Notes under the pieces: generated by a model
Told to the model about the DNA's origin: nothing
What the model saw: only the letters and a program-made list of their open reading frames with translations
The model's database searches: none
Made by a program: the position numbers and the translations under genes
Shown here: piece after piece, positions 22,150-22,459 of the stretch
Numbering within the stretch: position 1 is the stretch's first letter
Layout of the letters: every line of letters begins with the position of its first letter
NCBI GenBank assembly: GCA_937928295.1
Contig: CALEYY010000018.1
Span: forward strand, 1-22,459
Length of the DNA stretch: 22,459 bases
DNA from: an uncultured Moraxellaceae bacterium
GTDB taxonomy: Bacteria > Pseudomonadota > Gammaproteobacteria > Pseudomonadales > Moraxellaceae
Direction of reading: 5' to 3'

Positions 22150-22459
22150 TTAAAGGTCTATGGTCAAGTCTGAACAAGCGGCGCTAATGCACAGACGCAA
22201 GCCAGAGACCGATTCGTGCTGTTCTTCCTGCGTCAGAATATTGCGCGTTGTGCCGCTGCTTTTCGGGCAGGCGCAGGTGTTGCAAATGCCGCGACGACAA
22301 CCGTGAGCCGGCTGAATCCCGGCCGCTTCCAAGGCGCTCAGCAGTGGCTCGCCGGCGGGCACAGAGATGGTTTTGCGACTTTTCGCGAGATGAATCTGCA
22401 CGCGCTCGCCGCTGCCGGCGACCAGCTCGGGCAAGGAAAAGGCTTCGCCGAGAAACGGG
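22150..22459 (-). CDS. Ferredoxin reductase, C-terminal [2Fe-2S] domain (partial)
   Basis: This is the 3' end of a gene that enters from beyond the right edge; the frame is open to base 22459. Seen: a plant-type [2Fe-2S] ferredoxin domain with ligands in GCRRGICNTCACP (C-x4-C-x2-C) and a distant fourth Cys in LRLCISAACSD. It is preceded by PFLGEAFSLPELVAG, which looks like the end of an FNR-type flavin/NAD(P)H reductase domain. Such reductases feed electrons to membrane desaturases. The TTG at 22434 is not a convincing start because the reductase-like sequence continues upstream of it. It lies 17 bp before the desaturase and is presumably its operon partner. Confidence 0.85.
   Translation of the reverse strand, partial: PFLGEAFSLPELVAGSGERVQIHLAKSRKTISVPAGEPLLSALEAAGIQPAHGCRRGICNTCACPKSSGTTRNILTQEEQHESVSGLRLCISAACSDLTIDL

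Overview
The window is gene-dense, GC-rich bacterial chromosome with standard bacterial starts and ribosome binding sites. The gene set fits a gammaproteobacterium, possibly Pseudomonadales: RsmJ, a PlsB-type glycerol-3-phosphate acyltransferase, TesB, a Bfd-Bfr pair, an FkpA-type lipoprotein and a FabR/DesT-like regulator near a desaturase. The taxonomic call rests on gene content read by eye. I see no rRNA, tRNA, CRISPR array, insertion sequence or prophage.

Layout. At 21-2897 four tightly packed plus-strand genes form a housekeeping operon: tsaB, a hotdog thioesterase, uppP and rsmJ. At 2894-3586 a vapBC toxin-antitoxin module follows, with a perfect palindrome in its promoter. At 3596-8369 lie plsB (minus), tesB (plus) and a patatin-like phospholipase (minus), all lipid enzymes. 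At 8528-10290 is a BtuC/BtuD-like ABC importer without a visible riboswitch or binding protein. At 10301-14172 a high-molecular-weight FabG and a MaoC hydratase (minus) diverge from a thiolase (plus); together they cover three of the four steps of a beta-oxidation or reverse beta-oxidation cycle. At 14314-15994 are fkpA and a beta-hydroxyacid dehydrogenase (minus). At 16061-16855 a Fur-box-like promoter precedes bfd and bfr; this Bfr has Thr where E. coli Bfr has the ferroxidase ligand Glu127. At 16932-18269 an unknown secreted protein diverges from an orphan LuxR-type regulator with a degenerate receiver domain; the region between carries five copies of an 8-bp motif, two of them forming a 20-bp near-palindrome. 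At 18319-22459 a FabR/DesT-like TetR regulator diverges from an S15/CocE-like lipoprotein hydrolase across a 14-bp perfect inverted repeat, followed on the opposite strand by a fatty acid desaturase and the C-terminal end of its probable ferredoxin-reductase partner.

Theme. About half of the genes act on acyl chains or membrane lipids: thioesterases, PlsB, phospholipase, FabG/MaoC/thiolase and desaturase. The second theme is iron and cofactor handling (bfd-bfr and the BtuCD-like importer). The parts that look least described are the two intergenic regulatory regions at 17447-17595 and 18969-19018, the unknown secreted protein, and the lipoprotein hydrolase with an atypical nucleophile elbow.
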